In this document: positions 8,501 to 17,213 of the stretch, in pieces
Layout: each line of letters starts with the position of its first letter
Numbering within the stretch: position 1 is the first letter of the stretch
DNA from: Cyclobacteriaceae bacterium
GTDB lineage: Bacteria; Bacteroidota; Bacteroidia; Cytophagales; Cyclobacteriaceae
DNA length: 64,000 bases
Reading direction: 5' to 3'
Assembly (NCBI GenBank): GCA_016786495.1
Contig: JAEUUJ010000018.1
Span: 124,001-188,000, forward strand
The notes under the pieces: model-generated
What the model was told of the DNA's origin: nothing
Database searches by the model: none
What the model saw: the letters and a program-made list of their open reading frames with translations, nothing else
Program-made: the position numbers and the translations under genes

Positions 8501-9727
8501 ATGAGCGATCAGAAAATAACCATCAGCAACGGAAAACTTAACGTACCCGATAATCCAACGATTCCATTCATTGAAGGTGATGGTACAGGCGTAGATATCT
8601 GGCCTGCTTCCAAGCACGTATTCGACAAAGCTGTCGAAAAAGCCTATGGTGGCAAACGCAAAATCAACTGGAAAGAAGTGCTGGCGGGTGAAAAGGCGTT
8701 CAACAAAACCGGAAACTGGATGCCTGAGGAAACGCTGACAGCTTTCAAAGAATACCTGGTCGGCATTAAAGGTCCGCTCACAACTCCTGTGGGTGGTGGT
8801 ATTCGTTCACTCAACGTAGCGCTTCGTCAGGACCTCGACCTGTATGCCTGCGTTCGTCCCGTGCAGTGGTTCAAAGGAGTTCCTTCCCCCGTGAAAGAAC
8901 CGCATAAAACCAACATGACCATCTTCCGCGAAAACACCGAAGATATTTATGCAGGTATTGAGTTTCAGGAAGGTTCTGAAGACGTAAAAAAATTCCTCAA
9001 ACTGTTTCAGGAGAATTATCCGAAGCAGTATAAAAAAATCCGTTTCCCGGAATCATCCGGTATCGGTATCAAGCCGGTATCGAAAGAAGGCACCGAGCGG
9101 TTGGTTCGCGCGGCAATCGACTATGCGATCGCGCAGAAGAAACCTAACGTAACACTGGTTCACAAAGGAAACATCATGAAGTTCACCGAAGGTGGCTTCC
9201 GCGACTGGGGTTATGCACTTGCCAAAAATGAATACGGTGCCGTGGAGATCGATGGCGGTCCATGGATGGAAATCAATAAAGGCGGTCATAAGATCGTGAT
9301 TAAAGATTCTATTGCCGATGCATTCCTTCAGCAAATCCTGTTGCGTCCGGATGAGTATTCTGTGGTGGCAACCCTTAACCTGAACGGTGACTATATTTCT
9401 GATGCGCTTGCCGCGATTGTGGGAGGTATTGGTATCGCTCCGGGAGGAAACATCAACTATAAAACCGGTTTTGCAATTTTTGAAGCAACACACGGAACGG
9501 CTCCTAAGTATGCCGGTCAGGATAAAGTTAATCCAGGCTCTGTAATTCTTTCAGGCGTTATGATGCTTGAGTACATGGGCTGGCAGGAAGCGGCTGACCT
9601 GATCATTAAAGGTTTGGAAGGTGCGATCTCGTCTAAAAAAGTTACGTACGATTTCCATCGCCTGATGGAAGGCGCTACGCTGCTGAAGTGCTCAGAGTTT
9701 GCGAATGAAATTGTGAAGAATTTCTAA
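8501..9727 (+). CDS. icd: NADP-dependent isocitrate dehydrogenase
   Basis: TCA-cycle enzyme converting isocitrate to 2-oxoglutarate and CO2 with NADP+. The 408-aa length and motifs fit the bacterial homodimeric (E. coli-like) type: '[14 protein letters not shown]', the substrate loop '[23 protein letters not shown]' with the Ser that is the phosphorylation site in E. coli, '[13 protein letters not shown]', '[12 protein letters not shown]' and '[14 protein letters not shown]'. Divergent from the CAP gene. A strong hairpin terminator follows. Confidence 0.97.
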   Translation: MSDQKITISNGKLNVPDNPTIPFIEGDGTGVDIWPASKHVFDKAVEKAYGGKRKINWKEVLAGEKAFNKTGNWMPEETLTAFKEYLVGIKGPLTTPVGGGIRSLNVALRQDLDLYACVRPVQWFKGVPSPVKEPHKTNMTIFRENTEDIYAGIEFQEGSEDVKKFLKLFQENYPKQYKKIRFPESSGIGIKPVSKEGTERLVRAAIDYAIAQKKPNVTLVHKGNIMKFTEGGFRDWGYALAKNEYGAVEIDGGPWMEINKGGHKIVIKDSIADAFLQQILLRPDEYSVVATLNLNGDYISDALAAIVGGIGIAPGGNINYKTGFAIFEATHGTAPKYAGQDKVNPGSVILSGVMMLEYMGWQEAADLIIKGLEGAISSKKVTYDFHRLMEGATLLKCSEFANEIVKNF

Positions 9728-9750
9728 GCAAAGCTTTTGATTATAAACTG

Positions 9751-9785
9751 GCCCCGGTTCCAAACAGGATCGGGGCTTTTTCATT
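9751..9785 (+). terminator. Rho-independent terminator after icd
   Basis: GCCCCG (9751-9756) pairs with CGGGGC (9771-9776), with additional TCC/GGA pairing inside, followed by a run of five T. Only 24 nt from the icd stop. Confidence 0.85.
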
Positions 9786-9825
9786 TACGGATTTGCAACT
9801 CCGGTTATTTTTAATGAGCGCGGGG

Positions 9826-9935
9826 TAGGCAGAAAAGCGGGCGTGCGGCTGGATGTGGCGAGGAGCATTTTTCTGCCTAGACCTTTTTTGTTACTTTTTT
9901 GGGGCAATGCCAAAAAAGTAAATAGGAACGTCTAG
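9826..9935. repeat. Structured intergenic element with three inverted repeats
   Basis: Between icd and the GH97 gene. TAGGCAGAAAA (9826-9836) is the exact reverse complement of TTTTCTGCCTA (9869-9879). TTACTTTTTTGG (9891-9902) is the exact reverse complement of CCAAAAAAGTAA (9910-9921). CTAGAC (9877-9882) matches GTCTAG (9930-9935), enclosing the second hairpin. The second hairpin resembles short dispersed elements I associate with Bacteroidota intergenic regions. It could be a REP-like or MITE-like repeat, or a structured RNA. Confidence 0.6.
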
Positions 9936-9971
9936 CTGGTACGCCTATCGGTTTGCTAAAATGCAAGAGTT

Positions 9972-11942
9972 ATGAAAAACAACTTGTTGATACTTCTTCT
10001 TTTACAAAGCCTGTTGGGCATTTCGCAGACGAACGTAAGGCTCACTTCACCAAACGGTAAAATTGCTGTTGAGATCACGGTTATGGACACCTTGAAATAC
10101 TCCGTCTCAATCGGGAGTAATTTAATTCTCTCAAATGCCAGGGCTGCGATGAGAATCAATTCTGGCGAGTGGCTTGGCGTGAAGAATGACTTGATGAAAA
10201 CCCGTAGAAACAGTGTACATGAGATTATTGAAAATCCGGTTCCGTTCAAGAGAAAATTTATTCCGGATCACTACAATGAATTAACGCTCGAATACAAAAA
10301 CCAGTTTGAGGTGCAGTTCCGGGCGTATGACGATGGCGTAGCATACAGGTTCAAAAGTTCTCAAAAAGATTCGATTACGGTTCAGCAGGAAATTTCCACG
10401 TTTGGTTTTGCCGGTGACGGAACCGTCTACTGGCCCGAAGTTCAAAAGCGGGGTGACTGCGACATCTATCACACGAGCTTTGAAGAACCATACAAAATTC
10501 TTCCCGTCAGCGAGATTAAGTCGACATCGATAGCATTTAGTCCGGTGCTGGTAGACGTTGGGAATGCAAAGGTCTTGTTAACGGAGTCTGATTTGCTCGA
10601 TTACCCTGGAATGTTTCTGAAAGGATCATCTTCCGGAACGTTACAAGGTGAGTTTGCTGCCTATCCGGATCAGGAAGTGGTACAGGGTGGAGAATTCAAG
10701 CAATGGGTGGTGAAGTCGCGGAAGCCCTACATCGCCAGAACAAAGGGGAGCCGTACGTTTCCCTGGCGGGTGATCGGGATTGCACAGCAGGATAAAGATC
10801 TGCTGATGAACGATCTGGTGTACCGCCTCGCGTCACCACCCAATCAGAAAGACTGGAGTTGGGTCAAACCTGGTCTCAGCACGGAAGAGTGGATTAATGG
10901 AATTAATCTGCACGGCATTGACTTCAAGGCTGGCTATAACACAGCGTCTTATAAATACTACATTGATTTTGCTGCCGATATCGGTTTGGATTACGTGATG
11001 CTTGATGCGGGCTGGTCGGACGTTAACGATTTATTCAAAATCACTCCCGGCATGGATCTAAAAGAAATTGCTGCGTATGCAAAATCAAAGAACATCAGGC
11101 TTGTGATGTGGACACTGGCGATGACGCTTGACCGGCAACTCGAGGAGGCATTGAAAATGTTCAGCGAGTTAAACGTTGCAGTTGTGATGACGGATTTTAT
11201 AGATCGCGATGATCAGAAGATGGTAAATTTTTACTCCCGCATCGCGGAAGCGACCGCGCGGCATAAAATGATGACGATGTTTCACGGGGCTTTTAAAAGT
11301 GCCGGCTTTGAACGTACCTGGCCGAATGCCGTTACCCGCGAAGGGGTTATTGGCACCGAATACAACATCTGGAGTGACAAAGCGAATCCCGAACATGATT
11401 TGCTGATACCGTTTATTCGAATGAGTTCGGGCGTGATGGACTATGAACCCGGACTGATGAGCAATGCAAACAAAGACAGCTTCAAGTCGTCACGCGACAT
11501 GGTGATGTCGCAGGGTACACGGGCACATCAGCTTGCCATGTTTATCGTGTATGAAAGTCCGTTGCAACTGTTTTGCGGTAACCCGTCAGATGCCTGGAAA
11601 GAGAAAGATTTTATGCGATTCCTGGCATCATTTCCTACCACATGGGATGAAACCGTGGTACTCGATGCAAAGCTTGGCGATTATCTCGTGCTGGCACGCA
11701 GAAAAGGCAATCGCTGGTTTGTGGGTGCAATGGGCGACTGGGCAGCACGCGAGATTGACGTTGACCTTTCCTTTCTTGGAGCCGGAGAATTTGACGCGAT
11801 GATCGTGTCAGATGGTATGAACGCTGAAAAATATCCGGCAGATTACACGATCCATACAGCGCGGGTTTCTAAAATCAGTAAGCTAAAAGTACAAATGGCA
11901 CCCGGAGGGGGCTATGTTGCGCAGCTGTCTCCGAGTGAGTAG
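9972..11942 (+). CDS. Glycoside hydrolase family 97 (retaining-type alpha-glycosidase)
   Basis: 656-aa exported glycosidase (signal peptide MKNNLLILLLLQSLLGISQ). Family GH97 layout is clear: N-terminal beta-sandwich ('SPNGKIAVEITV', 'FRAYDDGVAYRF'), central TIM barrel ('YIDFAADIGLDYVMLDAGWSD', about residue 330-350) and C-terminal beta domain. GH97 includes inverting alpha-glucosidases (SusB) and retaining alpha-galactosidases. Here Asp408 in 'VVMTDF' and Glu463 in 'GTEYN' are 55 residues apart, the same spacing I recall for the nucleophile and acid/base of the retaining Bacteroides enzyme, so an alpha-galactosidase-like activity is more likely than SusB activity. No SusC/SusD genes are adjacent, so this is not in a polysaccharide utilisation locus here. 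Confidence 0.9.
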   Translation: MKNNLLILLLLQSLLGISQTNVRLTSPNGKIAVEITVMDTLKYSVSIGSNLILSNARAAMRINSGEWLGVKNDLMKTRRNSVHEIIENPVPFKRKFIPDHYNELTLEYKNQFEVQFRAYDDGVAYRFKSSQKDSITVQQEISTFGFAGDGTVYWPEVQKRGDCDIYHTSFEEPYKILPVSEIKSTSIAFSPVLVDVGNAKVLLTESDLLDYPGMFLKGSSSGTLQGEFAAYPDQEVVQGGEFKQWVVKSRKPYIARTKGSRTFPWRVIGIAQQDKDLLMNDLVYRLASPPNQKDWSWVKPGLSTEEWINGINLHGIDFKAGYNTASYKYYIDFAADIGLDYVMLDAGWSDVNDLFKITPGMDLKEIAAYAKSKNIRLVMWTLAMTLDRQLEEALKMFSELNVAVVMTDFIDRDDQKMVNFYSRIAEATARHKMMTMFHGAFKSAGFERTWPNAVTREGVIGTEYNIWSDKANPEHDLLIPFIRMSSGVMDYEPGLMSNANKDSFKSSRDMVMSQGTRAHQLAMFIVYESPLQLFCGNPSDAWKEKDFMRFLASFPTTWDETVVLDAKLGDYLVLARRKGNRWFVGAMGDWAAREIDVDLSFLGAGEFDAMIVSDGMNAEKYPADYTIHTARVSKISKLKVQMAPGGGYVAQLSPSE

Positions 11943-12072
11943 TAGGAGTTACTACTACCGTTTCCGGGTCTGAAAGAACGTGTACCCCACAGTCCGCATT
12001 AACGCGTGTCAAAACAACATGTTTTTTCGTTGAATGGGGTGATGATTCATGCAACCAAAGGTTACTAAGCAC

Positions 12073-12081
12073 GTATATTTC
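12073..12081 (+). promoter_or_regulatory. Near-consensus -7 element for the 199-aa lipoprotein
   Basis: TATATTTC at 12074-12081 differs from TAnnTTTG only in the last base. It would give a leader of about 55 nt. No good -33 element is seen. Confidence 0.35.
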
Positions 12082-12140
12082 GTATTCCAGCAGGGAATAA
12101 ACCCTGATTGAAACAACCAAAACAAATTAACTAACTTAAA

Positions 12141-12740
12141 ATGAACAGATTAACAAAATCAGTTGCAAGTGTCATGCTTGCTGTGTCGGCATTAACTTTT
12201 TTTAGCTGCGATGATGACGAGTCAAATGTTATCGGACTTAACGATGCAGCCCAGTATGGAAGAATTACAGTAACATTGGAGGGTACACGTCCGGATAATG
12301 TAGCGTTTAGTGAGAAAATTGCTTTTCGCTTTATGCCGGAAGAAGGTCCAGCATATTCACGCGTAAGCTTCGATGGCGATGCTTACTTCTTTGTTCAGCG
12401 CCATCACGGAGCTGTAAATGAGTCACATAACGACAATTATGCTGGCTTCTATTTGCAAGCCAATACCGAAACGCAGACACCCACCAGCGGAAGCTTCTAT
12501 TTGTACACTTCGGTGATTGATGATGACGATAATGTTTACTTCTACCTCAATGACGAGTTTACCGTTAACGTGGAAGATATTACGAACTTCAACTACAGCG
12601 AAGGTACTGGCAAACTCAAGTATTCTTTTACTACGGTGCTTGATGCTAACAGCAACAGCACAGGTCATGAATTGACTGTAACCGTAGAAGCTAACGTAAA
12701 CGTATTTCAGGGCCTCAACGGTGGTGGCGGGGATTTTTAA
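12141..12740 (+). CDS. Surface-type lipoprotein of unknown function
   Basis: 199 aa. The lipoprotein signal peptide ends in 'ALTFFSC' and the mature protein begins 'CDDDES', an acid-rich run right after the lipidated cysteine like the lipoprotein export signals that send Bacteroidota lipoproteins to the outer face. The rest is beta-rich ('RITVTLEGTRPDN', 'SGSFYLYTSVIDDDDNVYFYL') and ends in a glycine-rich tail 'LNGGGGDF'. I recognise no domain. A terminator lies 20 nt downstream, so it is probably monocistronic. Confidence 0.8.
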   Translation: MNRLTKSVASVMLAVSALTFFSCDDDESNVIGLNDAAQYGRITVTLEGTRPDNVAFSEKIAFRFMPEEGPAYSRVSFDGDAYFFVQRHHGAVNESHNDNYAGFYLQANTETQTPTSGSFYLYTSVIDDDDNVYFYLNDEFTVNVEDITNFNYSEGTGKLKYSFTTVLDANSNSTGHELTVTVEANVNVFQGLNGGGGDF

Positions 12741-12760
12741 TCGCCAATCCTGAACTCAGA

Positions 12761-12786
12761 AAGGGGTGCTTTGGCACCCTTTTTTG
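12761..12786 (+). terminator. Rho-independent terminator after the 199-aa lipoprotein
   Basis: GGGTGC (12765-12770 region) pairs with GCACCC across a TTTG loop, extended by AAG/TTT pairing, and runs into TTTTTTG. Confidence 0.85.
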
Positions 12787-12836
12787 TTTTTAAGCTGCCG
12801 ATAAATCTCGCGTAAAGCAGATTTGCCGGATTTCAC

Positions 12837-12844
12837 TATTTTTG
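12837..12844 (+). promoter_or_regulatory. -7 promoter element (TATTTTTG) for glutamate dehydrogenase
   Basis: TATTTTTG matches TAnnTTTG exactly and lies 24 nt before the ATG at 12869, giving a leader of about 20 nt. No clear -33 TTTG at the usual distance. Confidence 0.55.
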
Positions 12845-12868
12845 CAACCGTTTTCGATCACAACATTT

Positions 12869-14143
12869 ATGGGTTATATAGAGCCGGCACCGCTGTTAGA
12901 CAAGGAAAATCCATTTGAAGCCATGATGTCCCGTTTCCGGGTCGCTTCGCAAATCCTCGGTCTGGAAGAAGAAGTTTATAACGTACTGAAATCGCCTGCC
13001 CGTCAGGTGATTGTGTCGCTGCCCATTACCATGGACGACAGCAGTATCAAAGTATTTGAGGGCTACCGTGTGGTGCACTCCACCATCCTCGGACCGTCAA
13101 AAGGCGGAATCCGGTATGATCCGCACGTAAACCTGGATGAAGTAAAGGCATTGGCTGCATGGATGACCTGGAAGTGTGCCGTGGTTGATATTCCGTATGG
13201 CGGAGCGAAAGGTGGTATCACGTGCAACCCGCGCGAAATGTCGGCCGGGGAAATAGAACGCTTAACCCGCGCGTACACAAGTGCGATGATCGACATCTTC
13301 GGTCCCGATCGTGATATTCCGGCACCCGATATGGGAACCGGTCCCCGCGAGATGGCATGGTTGATGGACGAATACTCCAAGACCCGCGGTATGACGGTGA
13401 ATGCCGTTGTAACCGGAAAGCCAATCGTGTTGGGAGGATCACTTGGAAGAACAGAAGCAACCGGTCGCGGTGTGATGGTTTCCGCGCTGACCGCCATGGA
13501 AAAAATGAAAATCAATCCGTACAAAGCTACGTGCGCTGTACAGGGATTTGGGAATGTAGGCTCGTGGGCCGCGAGATTGTTGTCCGAGCGCGGCCTGATC
13601 GTTCAGGCAGTAAGCGATATCTCAGGCGCTTACTATAATGAGAAGGGAATTGATTTTGAGGCAGCAATCAAATACCGCGATGCAAACAAGGGTTCGCTCG
13701 AAGGTTTTGGCGGTGCAGAAAAAATTAAAGGTGATGAATTGTTAACACTGTCTGTTGACGTACTCGTGCCTGCAGCAACAGAAGATGTTATTACCGCCAC
13801 CAATGCTCCGAACATCAAAGCTAAACTGATTGTGGAAGGCGCTAACGGACCAACCTCTTCAAAAGCCGACAGTATTCTGAATGATAAAGGAATTGTGGTT
13901 GTTCCGGATATCCTCGCGAATGCAGGCGGTGTAACGGTTTCCTATTTTGAGTGGGTGCAGAACCGGTTAGGATACAAGTGGGAGGCTGAGCGCGTAAACC
14001 GCAGATCGGACCGGATCATGAAAGATGCCCTGAACAACGTTTATAAAACTTCACAGGAATACAAAGTGTCACTCCGCATTGCAGCATACATGGTAGCCAT
14101 TGATAAAGTGGCGAAAACCTACAAGTATCGCGGAGGATATTAA
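12869..14143 (+). CDS. Glu/Leu/Phe/Val dehydrogenase (glutamate dehydrogenase)
   Basis: 424-aa NAD(P)-linked amino acid dehydrogenase, most likely interconverting glutamate and 2-oxoglutarate plus ammonium. The ATG at 12869 follows a perfect -7 element; an upstream TTG would overlap that element. The dimerisation/substrate domain has 'GPSKGGIRYDPHV', the catalytic Lys region 'KCAVVDIPYGGAKGGI' and 'APDMGTGPREMAWLMDEY'; the Rossmann domain has 'CAVQGFGNVGSWAA', and 'NAGGVTVSYFEW' closes the active site. Its length fits hexameric glutamate dehydrogenases rather than the ~360-aa leucine dehydrogenases. It links icd (2-oxoglutarate) with nitrogen metabolism. Confidence 0.92.
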   Translation: MGYIEPAPLLDKENPFEAMMSRFRVASQILGLEEEVYNVLKSPARQVIVSLPITMDDSSIKVFEGYRVVHSTILGPSKGGIRYDPHVNLDEVKALAAWMTWKCAVVDIPYGGAKGGITCNPREMSAGEIERLTRAYTSAMIDIFGPDRDIPAPDMGTGPREMAWLMDEYSKTRGMTVNAVVTGKPIVLGGSLGRTEATGRGVMVSALTAMEKMKINPYKATCAVQGFGNVGSWAARLLSERGLIVQAVSDISGAYYNEKGIDFEAAIKYRDANKGSLEGFGGAEKIKGDELLTLSVDVLVPAATEDVITATNAPNIKAKLIVEGANGPTSSKADSILNDKGIVVVPDILANAGGVTVSYFEWVQNRLGYKWEAERVNRRSDRIMKDALNNVYKTSQEYKVSLRIAAYMVAIDKVAKTYKYRGGY

Positions 14144-14171
14144 AATTTAACCAGAACCTTAGCTCATCAGG

Positions 14172-14825
14172 ATGACTATTCACAAAGAAGGAAGAACACT
14201 ATTATTCGTCTTACTGCTGGTTTTTGTCGGCATTATCTGGGTAAGCGATTATTATTTTTCTGATGTTGTTCGAAATATCATCATTGGTGTTTCGGCAATT
14301 TTCTACCTGATCGTTCTTCAGTTTTTCCGTAACCCTGTTTTTACAGTTTCGAAAAATGCAAAACATGTAATTGCTCCGGCCGATGGAAAAGTTGTTGTGA
14401 TTGAAGAAGCAGAAGAGCCCGAGTATTTTAAAGGCAAGCGGAAGCAGATTTCTATTTTTATGTCGCCCTTTAACGTGCATGTAAATCGTATGCCGGTAGA
14501 AGGCTCCATTAGTTACTACAAATATCATCCCGGAAAATATCTCGTAGCATGGCACCCAAAATCCAGCACCGAGAATGAACGTACAACGGTTGTTGCTAAA
14601 ATGAATAATGGCACGGAAGTGCTCTTCCGCCAGATTGCCGGAGCGCTTGCGCGAAGGATCAAGTGTTATGTTCAGCAAGGTCAGAAGCTTGAGCAAGGCC
14701 AGGAGTTTGGTTTTATCAAGTTTGGCTCACGCGTGGATATTTTTTTACCGCTGGATGCCACCGTTAAGGTGAATATCGATGATGTAACCAAAGGCGGAAA
14801 AACGGTTATTGCCGAGCTTTCCTGA
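14172..14825 (+). CDS. psd: Phosphatidylserine decarboxylase proenzyme (short type)
   Basis: Makes phosphatidylethanolamine from phosphatidylserine. 217 aa, the short form with two N-terminal membrane segments (residues about 8-52: 'LLFVLLLVFVGIIWVSDYYF', 'IIIGVSAIFYLIVLQFF'). The family signatures are 'VIAPADGKVVVIEE', 'SIFMSPFNVHVNRMP' and the self-cleavage region 'FGSRVDIFLP' near the C terminus, where Gly-Ser is cut to create the pyruvoyl cofactor. It begins 28 nt after the glutamate dehydrogenase stop and may be read from the same promoter. Confidence 0.96.
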   Translation: MTIHKEGRTLLFVLLLVFVGIIWVSDYYFSDVVRNIIIGVSAIFYLIVLQFFRNPVFTVSKNAKHVIAPADGKVVVIEEAEEPEYFKGKRKQISIFMSPFNVHVNRMPVEGSISYYKYHPGKYLVAWHPKSSTENERTTVVAKMNNGTEVLFRQIAGALARRIKCYVQQGQKLEQGQEFGFIKFGSRVDIFLPLDATVKVNIDDVTKGGKTVIAELS

Positions 14826-14936
14826 TCTGCAGCAAGTATCCGTTTTCAGGTCTGATTCGCACATTTTTGAATAAAAACACCGCTAACGGTCGTTTTAACG
14901 GCCTTATCTAAGTACCTTTCTTGAAATTCTGCCACG

Positions 14937-16061
14937 GTGAACAGATCCAAATCGTTACGTTTTTCAAAAGATCGTCAGGACTTTTTTGTCACGCTTAACA
15001 AGCGGGTGAATGAGTATTTCAAAACAAACAACATCAGCCGTCATGCCAATGCGGAGATGATTGTGAAAACGGTCTTCATGTTTGTGCTTTACTTCGTTCC
15101 GTTTGTGCTTATGCTGACCGGAGTGGTATCGGGAACGTGGCCCATGATCGCGATGTGTGTGCTGATGGGTGCAGGAACTGCCGGTATCGGACTGTCGATT
15201 ATGCACGATGCGAATCATGGCGCATATTCCGGCAAACCGTGGGTTAACAACCTGATCGGTTACTCATTAAATGTAGTCGGAGGAAATGCGTTCAACTGGA
15301 AGATCCAGCACAACGTATTACATCATACCTATACGAATGTGTACGATGCCGATGAAGATATCAGTCCCCGGGGTGTTTTACGGATGTCGCCCTATTCAGA
15401 ATGGAAGGCTATGCATCGCTTTCAGCACGTGTATGCGTGGTTCATATACGGCCTGATGACATTCGTTTGGGTATTGTTTAAAGATGTAATCCGCCTGATA
15501 AGCTACCATAAAGATGGCCTGATCAAGAAACAAAATGCGAACGTAACGCAGGAGATCGTAATTCTTGTTGTTACAAAACTTATCTACCTGGGCTACATTT
15601 TCACCTTGCCCATGGTCATCCTGGATCTGTCCTTTTGGACAGTGTTCGCGGGCTTTTGCATTATGCACTACGTGGCTGGTTTCATTCTTGCAGTAATTTT
15701 TCAACCTGCACACGTTATTGAAGGCACAGAATATTTTGAGCCGGATATGGAAGGCAATCTTGAAAACAACTGGGCTATTCATCAGCTTCACACCACAACC
15801 AACTTTGCGAACAAGAGCAGGTTGTTTTCGTGGTATGTTGGCGGGCTGAACTTCCAGGTGGAGCATCACTTGTTCCCGAACATCTGTCACGTACACTACC
15901 GGAAAATTGCACCGATTGTTGAGTCAACAGCAAAAGAATTTGGTGTTCCGTATAAGTCAGCTGAAACATTTCTGGATGCGCTTGTGGGCCATGGACGATT
16001 GCTCCGTGAACTCGGCAAGAAACCTGCTGAGGGAACAGTTGCGGTGGCCAACGCTGCTTAA
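14937..16061 (+). CDS. Membrane fatty acid desaturase
   Basis: 374-aa di-iron acyl-lipid or acyl-CoA desaturase. Three histidine boxes are present: 'HDANH' (about residue 88), 'HNVLHHTY' (about 124) and 'QVEHH' (about 307), the last with Gln in the first place as in front-end-type desaturases. Four or so membrane segments surround them ('MFVLYFVPFVLMLTGVVSG', 'WPMIAMCVLMGAGTAGIGL', 'LGYIFTLPMVILDL'). The start is a GTG at 14937, with no better ATG upstream; a near-consensus TACCTTTC at 14913-14920 lies 16 nt before it. The stop overlaps the convergent aminotransferase gene in the sequence TTAA. It modifies membrane fluidity, fitting the preceding psd gene. Confidence 0.92.
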   Translation: MNRSKSLRFSKDRQDFFVTLNKRVNEYFKTNNISRHANAEMIVKTVFMFVLYFVPFVLMLTGVVSGTWPMIAMCVLMGAGTAGIGLSIMHDANHGAYSGKPWVNNLIGYSLNVVGGNAFNWKIQHNVLHHTYTNVYDADEDISPRGVLRMSPYSEWKAMHRFQHVYAWFIYGLMTFVWVLFKDVIRLISYHKDGLIKKQNANVTQEIVILVVTKLIYLGYIFTLPMVILDLSFWTVFAGFCIMHYVAGFILAVIFQPAHVIEGTEYFEPDMEGNLENNWAIHQLHTTTNFANKSRLFSWYVGGLNFQVEHHLFPNICHVHYRKIAPIVESTAKEFGVPYKSAETFLDALVGHGRLLRELGKKPAEGTVAVANAA

Positions 16062-17209
16062 GACACTACCGTATCAAACATTTTGGTGAACGCTTTCATC
16101 TCGTCAAGCGTGCCAATGCTTACGCGGCACCATTCCTTTCCGAGGTAATCCCAGACACGAATCTCGAAACCTTTTGCCTTGGTTTCGTCAAGAATTGTTT
16201 TTCCGTCTTTCGGGGCAGGAAAGAACACCACGTTAGCCTGAGATTTTCCGTATTGCCATTTTTTGGAATCGAGGTATTTGAACAGATGCTCACGGGCCTC
16301 CGCGTTTTTCTTTCGGGTGTACGCCATAAAATCCTCGTCACCTAAACTTGCCTGCGCAGCTGCGATGCCGGCCTGGTTGTAAGAACCCCAAATCTGTTTA
16401 GCACTCATTTTCTTAATCAGATCAGGATGCGCTACTACGTAACCCACACGCAAACCCGCAAGGCCATACACTTTTGAAAACGTTCTCGAAACGATTACGT
16501 TTTTATTTCCCTGCTTAACCAGTTCACTCATCGATTGCTGCTCTGAAGGGTCAAGGAATTCGAGATAAGCTTCATCGGAATAAACCACGGTTTTCTTCGA
16601 CATTTCTTCACAGAAAGCCCTGTACTTCGCCTTTTCGACAACGGTACCTGTGGGGTTGTTGGGATTAACGAGGAACATAATTTTTGTATCGGGCTTTACG
16701 GCCGAAGCCAATCCCTCCAGGTCGTGCACCAGGTATTCGTCCAGATTTACCGTATCCCAACGGGCATTAAACTTTGCCGCGTAGTCCATCAAAAGTCTGA
16801 ACACCGGAAATGCAGAAAGAACCGCACCACCTTCAAGCCCAACCGACATCCCGGCCAGACAAAGCAACTCAGACGAACCGGCGCCCATTAAAATGTAATC
16901 CGGACTTACACCTTCTTTCCTGGCAAGAATTTCTTTGAATTGTGCAGCTGACGTGTGCGTATAGCGGTTTCCTTCGCTCAAAATGTTTTTTACCGCTTCG
17001 CGCGCTTTCGCAGATGGTCCGTAGGGATTTTCATTCGACCCGAGTCGGATCAGCGTATCGGGCTTAATGGACGACAGGTTGTGCAACCGTTCTGCTTCGC
17101 TCACCGGTGCGGCCATCAGGCTGTCGAGTAACGCGGGCGTAAGCGCCAGGCCTGTACCCAGTGCAAATGACGACTTAAACCAGTTTCTGCGGGATAGGGT
17201 TTTTTCCAT
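16058..17209 (-). CDS. Tat-exported HisC-like aminotransferase (PLP, class I/II)
   Basis: 383 aa. A twin-arginine signal 'SRRNWFKSS' followed by a hydrophobic stretch ('FALGTGLALTPALLDSL') opens the protein, so a folded PLP enzyme is probably exported to the periplasm. The rest is a histidinol-phosphate aminotransferase-type fold: 'RLGSNENPYGPS', 'VNPNNPTGTVV', 'YSDEAYLEF' and the PLP-lysine region 'SRTFSKVYGLAGLRVGY'. The ATG at 17209 heads the RR motif and lies 4 nt after the stop of the lipocalin-repeat gene. Its substrate is unlikely to be histidinol phosphate, given the location and absence of other his genes. Confidence 0.88.
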   Translation of the reverse strand: MEKTLSRRNWFKSSFALGTGLALTPALLDSLMAAPVSEAERLHNLSSIKPDTLIRLGSNENPYGPSAKAREAVKNILSEGNRYTHTSAAQFKEILARKEGVSPDYILMGAGSSELLCLAGMSVGLEGGAVLSAFPVFRLLMDYAAKFNARWDTVNLDEYLVHDLEGLASAVKPDTKIMFLVNPNNPTGTVVEKAKYRAFCEEMSKKTVVYSDEAYLEFLDPSEQQSMSELVKQGNKNVIVSRTFSKVYGLAGLRVGYVVAHPDLIKKMSAKQIWGSYNQAGIAAAQASLGDEDFMAYTRKKNAEAREHLFKYLDSKKWQYGKSQANVVFFPAPKDGKTILDETKAKGFEIRVWDYLGKEWCRVSIGTLDEMKAFTKMFDTVVS

Positions 17210-17213
17210 GCGG

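Noticed and set aside
11939..11955. GTAGTA / TACTAC hairpin at the end of the GH97 gene
   Set aside because: Six pairs overlapping the stop, no T tract; not convincing as a terminator.
15396..15896. 166-aa minus-strand frame within the desaturase gene
   Set aside because: The plus strand encodes the histidine boxes of the desaturase in that span; shadow frame.
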